From: Scandinavium manionii
Lineage (GTDB): Bacteria; Pseudomonadota; Gammaproteobacteria; Enterobacterales; Enterobacteriaceae
Length of the DNA: 64,000 bases
Direction of reading: 5' to 3'
Assembly (NCBI RefSeq): GCF_024764775.1
Contig: NZ_JALIGC010000034.1
Location: 211,683-275,682, forward strand
A program made the translations under genes and the position numbers. This document shows positions 61,567 through 64,000 of the stretch, piece after piece. Numbering within the stretch: position 1 is the first letter of the stretch; the number at the start of each line of letters is the position of its first letter. Below the pieces are notes generated by a model. That model was given only the letters and a program-made list of their open reading frames with translations, was not told the DNA's origin and did no database searches.

Positions 61567-61779
61567 TTATTCCGCAACAGGCAAGGCGGTCAGCGTGCAA
61601 ATTGCCATATGTTTCCCGCCACGTCGGTCAGTAATCGTCACCGTGTCTCCGGCTTTTTTACCTTCACACGGTTTTACCATTGTGTCGGTAAAATGCTGAC
61701 GCATCTGTTGTTGGCTGGTTGGCGCGGCTTGCACGGCCCCCGCCAGCATCAGTAACGTTAGGGTAACTGCCGATTTCAT
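61567..61779 (-). CDS. Small secreted protein, unknown function
   Basis: A 70-residue protein with a clear signal peptide (MKSAVTLTLLMLAGAVQAA) and a mature domain of about 50 residues with two Cys (VKPCEGKKAGDTVTITDRRGGKHMAICTL) that could form a disulphide. No family is recognised. Shine-Dalgarno GAGAGA precedes the ATG. It is a single gene bounded by a terminator and the kch fragment. Confidence 0.65.
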   Translation of the reverse strand: MKSAVTLTLLMLAGAVQAAPTSQQQMRQHFTDTMVKPCEGKKAGDTVTITDRRGGKHMAICTLTALPVAE

Positions 61780-61908
61780 CTTTCTCTCCGAACTTGGCTC
61801 ATTCTGGTGAACCTTAACATCCTGCTTTGCGGCTTACTGTAAATTCCATTTGCCGATTGTTACCTGGCTTGCTACGTTTTCAAAAGCTGAGTCCGAAATG
61901 CCCGATGA

Positions 61909-62205
61909 AATCAGCCGGTCCCGATATTAGCGGGCGCGGAAAAGGCCCGCTATATTCTTGTGCTGCGCAACGACGATTCAGATAACGCTTTTATCGTGCT
62001 GGCGGCGAAAGAAGTGGTCACTGGCGACACCAAAATCCTCGCGCTGGTCAATTCTGATAAAAACCTGAGTAAGATAAAACGCGTCCAGACGGATATCGTT
62101 TTTTCCCTGCAAACTCTCGCCAGTGAAATGCTGCTGCGCAAACTGAGCGGCGAAAATATGGATACCGATAACCTGATGGATTTACTCTTCCAGGACGGAC
62201 ATTAA
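61909..62205 (+). pseudogene. C-terminal fragment of a Kch-type potassium channel
   Basis: The open frame reads RYILVLRNDDSDNAFIVLAAKEVV... KILALVNSDKNLSKIKRVQTDIVFSLQTLASEMLLRKLSGE. This matches the end of the TrkA-N/RCK domain of E. coli Kch (AILALSDNDADNAFVVLSAKD; KNLNKIKMVHPDIILSPQLFGSEIL). Only about 95 residues of the roughly 400-residue channel remain; the pore, Rossmann N-terminus and start are missing. A TGA lies directly upstream at 61906. The downstream GTG at 61960 could start an 81-residue peptide but has no good ribosome site. Most likely a remnant. Confidence 0.7.
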
Positions 62206-62278
62206 TACCTGACTGGCATCGCTGGCACGAAGACCTATGATTATAAAATCATTTGTGCACTCAACTGAGGAGAAGGTG

Positions 62279-62467
62279 ATGGGCTATTTCGAAATCAAAA
62301 AATCCGATAAGGATACGAAGGAACCGTATTACTTTGTGCTGAAGGCCGGCAACCATGAGGTGATCGCCCGCAGCGAAATGTATTCCAGCAAGGCGGCGGC
62401 GCAAAAAGGCATTGCGTCAGTGCAGAAAAACGGTGCCAGCACCGACGTGCGTGATAAAACTGAGTAA
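62279..62467 (+). CDS. DUF1508 (YegP-like) single-repeat protein
   Basis: A 62-residue protein made of one DUF1508 repeat: YFEIKKSDKDTKEPYYFVLKAGNHEVIARSEMYSSKAAAQKGIASVQKN. E. coli YegP has two such repeats, so this is a half-size relative. Function is unknown. GAGGAGAAGG directly upstream fixes the start; 14 upstream codons are ignored. A terminator follows. Confidence 0.82.
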   Translation: MGYFEIKKSDKDTKEPYYFVLKAGNHEVIARSEMYSSKAAAQKGIASVQKNGASTDVRDKTE

Positions 62468-62477
62468 ACCAAAAGCA

Positions 62478-62507
62478 AAAGCCCGCGATAAACGCGGGCT
62501 TTATTAT
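62478..62507. terminator. Terminator after the DUF1508 gene
   Basis: AAAGCCCGCG / CGCGGGCTTT stem with a short loop and T-rich tail, between convergent genes. Confidence 0.8.
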
Positions 62508-62526
62508 TTATAACGGTTGAACCGTA

Positions 62527-62973
62527 TTATTCAGAGACGCTTTTCTTCACATCCTGGGCACCGGCTTTGGTTTTATCCCATGCCTTAGTGCTGCCTTCTT
62601 TTGTGGCATCCCATGCTTTTTGGCTGCCGTCTTTGGTTTTATCCCAGGCTTTCTGACTACCTTCTTTGGTGCCATTCCAGGCTTTTTCAGAACCCTGTTT
62701 GGTTTTATCCCAGGCCTTCTCGCTGCCTTCTTTGGTATTGTTCCAGGCTTTCTGACCATCCTGCTTCATCTTGTCAGTGGTTGAGCCGTCGCTTTCCGCT
62801 TTGCTCATTTGTTCCTGAGTACGATGTTCGGTCTGATGCAGTTTTTCTTTAGCTGTGTCGGCGCCAGTATGGGCGGCCTGAACGGTCTCATCTGTTGCAT
62901 GCTGCATTTCGCCCTGGGCCATTGCACCGGTAGCGACAAACAGAAGGGACAAAGCGATTGCTGTCTTTTTCAT
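62527..62973 (-). CDS. Periplasmic 11-residue-repeat protein (LEA-like)
   Basis: A 148-residue protein with a signal peptide (MKKTAIALSLLFVATGAMAQ). After a hydrophilic linker, six tandem 11-residue repeats follow with Trp at 77, 88, 99, 110, 121 and 132 and consensus W-[DN]-x-T-K-x-G-S-x-K-A. The 11-mer period with A, K, E and T is like group 3 LEA proteins and predicts an amphipathic helix or a disordered chain; the regular Trp is unusual. No enzyme domain is present. A desiccation, osmotic or envelope-stress role is only suggested by the repeat type. The repeats are also visible in the DNA as a 33-bp period. Confidence 0.75.
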   Translation of the reverse strand: MKKTAIALSLLFVATGAMAQGEMQHATDETVQAAHTGADTAKEKLHQTEHRTQEQMSKAESDGSTTDKMKQDGQKAWNNTKEGSEKAWDKTKQGSEKAWNGTKEGSQKAWDKTKDGSQKAWDATKEGSTKAWDKTKAGAQDVKKSVSE

Positions 62974-63060
62974 TTTAACTATTCCTTTTATCAGAGTCCG
63001 GCTATTACTCTATTTTTCAGGAACGATAACGACAAGGCGATAAATCCTAATTGATTCAAG

Positions 63061-63367
63061 GGCGTTGTTGAATAAATCGGATTTAGATAAAAGCGCCTCC
63101 CGTCACTGACCTCCTCAGGCAATCCGCACACTTTCCGGCATCCCTGTACGCGTCATTTTGTTTAAGGCACGGATCATGGCCTTAGCCTCACCAACCTGTC
63201 CATCGTAGTCACGCAGCGTCAGGCGAAAAACGCGTTTGAGCATCAGTATGGTAGAAATAGCGAGCCCAGAATAAGGTTGAGGACGACCACGGGATATCGC
63301 TGCAGGATCAGGGGTGTGGTGATCTGATCCTGACTATGGCCAAAAGTTCGATTTATTCAACAAAGCC
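63061..63367 (-). mobile_element. Internally deleted IS903-like (IS5 family) element
   Basis: Left end GGCGTTGTTGAATAAATCGG and right end (inverted) GGCTTTGTTGAATAAATCGA match IS903-type terminal repeats. Only about 307 bp remain of the roughly 1050 expected. No 9-bp target duplication is seen in the flanks. The transposase is a fusion of N- and C-terminal pieces (separate entry), so it is not autonomous, but both ends could still be mobilised in trans. Confidence 0.85.
63115..63333 (-). pseudogene. Remnant of IS5-family transposase
   Basis: The frame reads SRGRPQPYSGLAISTILMLK, then RVFRLTLRDYDGQVGEAKAM and RTGMPESVRIA before a stop. The first part equals the IS903 N-terminal region (HRGRPLHYTDMAITTVLMIK) and the second equals its C-terminus (LSLHDYDAQVGEAMAMVKAL). 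The join is at LTLR, where both parts share a similar LSL sequence, indicating an in-frame deletion of nearly 200 codons including most of the DDE core. Confidence 0.82.
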
Positions 63368-63481
63368 GGTGAATGGTATAAAGGCCCAGAAGGATTTTCT
63401 ACATGAACGATCGTTGATTACCCTACTTACCTGTATCAATAGCAACGTAACTCACAACGCAGCTTATCCGGCACAACTGTC

Positions 63482-64000
63482 TCAGGAAAAATCAACCCGA
63501 AGGTAAGCAAGCGTTGTAAACAGTCCTTCCTGAGGAGGATTCCCTGTGGTGCCAACAGGATAGGCATATAATATTACATTTGAGCGATAGCTATCATCCA
63601 GCTTAAATGGAACAACACGGCTGCTATTATTCGGCGTTAATGGGACATTGTGTTCATCAGTAACAATAACGCCTACATCTTTATTATCAGACTGAATAGC
63701 GTCAGGAACATCGGCGGAAGGAGTCCCTTCAATTCGCATTGTCAGATTGGCCGTTGCACTAATATCGTTACATTGAATTGGGATCTTTATTTCTTTCGGT
63801 GTATAATTAGTAGGCGCCTGCCCTTGTACTTTTAAATCAGATGCATAGACCGACCCCAAGTCAACAACAACCTGCGTTCCAGCGTTCCAGCGTTCCAGCG
63901 TTCCAGCGTTCCAGCGTTCCAGCGTTCCAGCGTTCCAGCGTTCCAGCGTTCCAGCGTTCCAGCGTTCCAGCGTTCCAGCGTTCCAGCGTTCCAGCGTTCC
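63482..64000 (-). CDS. Fimbrial adhesin/minor pilin, C-terminal part, read through an 8-bp repeat array
   Basis: The frame is open from the window end to a TGA at 63482. The unambiguous part is a pilin domain: NAGTQVVVDLGSVYASDL, a Cys in EIKIPIQCNDIS, and the C-terminal strand LFTTLAYLRVDFS typical of chaperone-usher subunits (donor strand ending). The TTG at 63859 is not the true start, because VVVDLG continues the family beta strand upstream of it; the conserved partner Cys should lie just before NAGT, now displaced by the repeat. The upstream part is (GCTGGAAC)n, encoding A-G-T-L-E-R-W-N every 24 bases. The N-terminal adhesin domain and start lie outside the window. No chaperone or usher gene is in view. 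Confidence 0.75.
   Translation of the reverse strand, partial: GTLERWNAGTLERWNAGTLERWNAGTLERWNAGTLERWNAGTQVVVDLGSVYASDLKVQGQAPTNYTPKEIKIPIQCNDISATANLTMRIEGTPSADVPDAIQSDNKDVGVIVTDEHNVPLTPNNSSRVVPFKLDDSYRSNVILYAYPVGTTGNPPQEGLFTTLAYLRVDFS
63876..64000. repeat. Octanucleotide tandem repeat (GTTCCAGC)n inside the adhesin gene
   Basis: Perfect tandem copies of GTTCCAGC (GCTGGAAC on the coding strand) fill 125 bases, at least 15.6 units, and run off the window end. The unit is 8 bp, so gain or loss of one copy shifts the reading frame. No stop occurs in any frame within the repeat. The downstream coding sequence AACGCTGGAACGCAGG contains a near-repeat from which the array could have expanded by slippage. 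Confidence 0.95.

Noticed and set aside
63482..63859. A complete 125-residue protein starting at TTG 63859
   Set aside because: The frame stays open upstream and VVVDLG continues the pilin strand across the TTG, so this is an internal codon of a longer protein.

Overview
The window is chromosomal DNA of a member of the Enterobacteriaceae. Gene content and order follow the E. coli 23-24 min region, read in reverse: mdtG, msyB, yceK, opgHG, opgC, clsC, ymdB, ymdA, csgCAB, csgDEFG, ycdZYX, ghrA, serX, then phoH, efeBOU, putP, putA, rutR, ymdF, wrbA, yccJ, agp. Proteins such as OpgH, OpgG, PutA and WrbA look highly similar to their E. coli counterparts from memory. The accessory content (a divergent CsgA, no rut operon, a NupC paralogue beside efe) argues against E. 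coli or Salmonella and suggests the Enterobacter / Lelliottia / Leclercia / Citrobacter group. The genus cannot be fixed by eye.

Layout. 1-17 kb is backbone: osmoregulated periplasmic glucan synthesis (opg), cardiolipin synthase (clsC), the full curli system and ghrA. 17.1-31.2 kb is an accessory block lying between two complete tRNA-Ser(GGA) genes, which sit in 145-bp direct repeats with two mismatches. It holds two units. The first is an uncharacterised catabolic-type cluster: a HisD/HpsN-like dehydrogenase, two double-SnoaL proteins, a LacI regulator, an MFS transporter and two matching palindromic operators. The second is an RpiR-ddpXABCDF locus for D-Ala-D-Ala uptake and cleavage, preceded by an NtrC-like site and a sigma54-like promoter. 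31.4-40.5 kb is a second peptide-type ABC importer locus with an EF_0837-type amidohydrolase, a RidA protein, a SelA-like PLP enzyme and an IclR regulator.

40.6-55 kb returns to backbone: phoH with a Pho box, the Fur-boxed efeUOB iron importer, a nucleoside transporter, and putP/putA sharing a control region with several PutA motifs. An orphan rutR follows: the rut pyrimidine operon is absent and an EamA exporter gene lies beside it. 55-64 kb mixes backbone (ymdF, wrbA, yccJ, agp) with accessory genes. These include a short YadA-like trimeric autotransporter, a 127-bp palindromic repeat in the wrbA leader, an HxlR/SDR pair, a kch fragment, a periplasmic protein with six exact 11-residue repeats, an internally deleted IS903-like element, and a fimbrial adhesin gene entered through at least 15 perfect copies of an 8-bp repeat running off the window end.

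The most striking observation is that octanucleotide array inside an adhesin reading frame. Its unit is not a multiple of three and has no stop in any frame, so it is a strong candidate for a phase-variation switch. The two regulated catabolic clusters in 17-40 kb are the next most likely to encode undescribed biochemistry.
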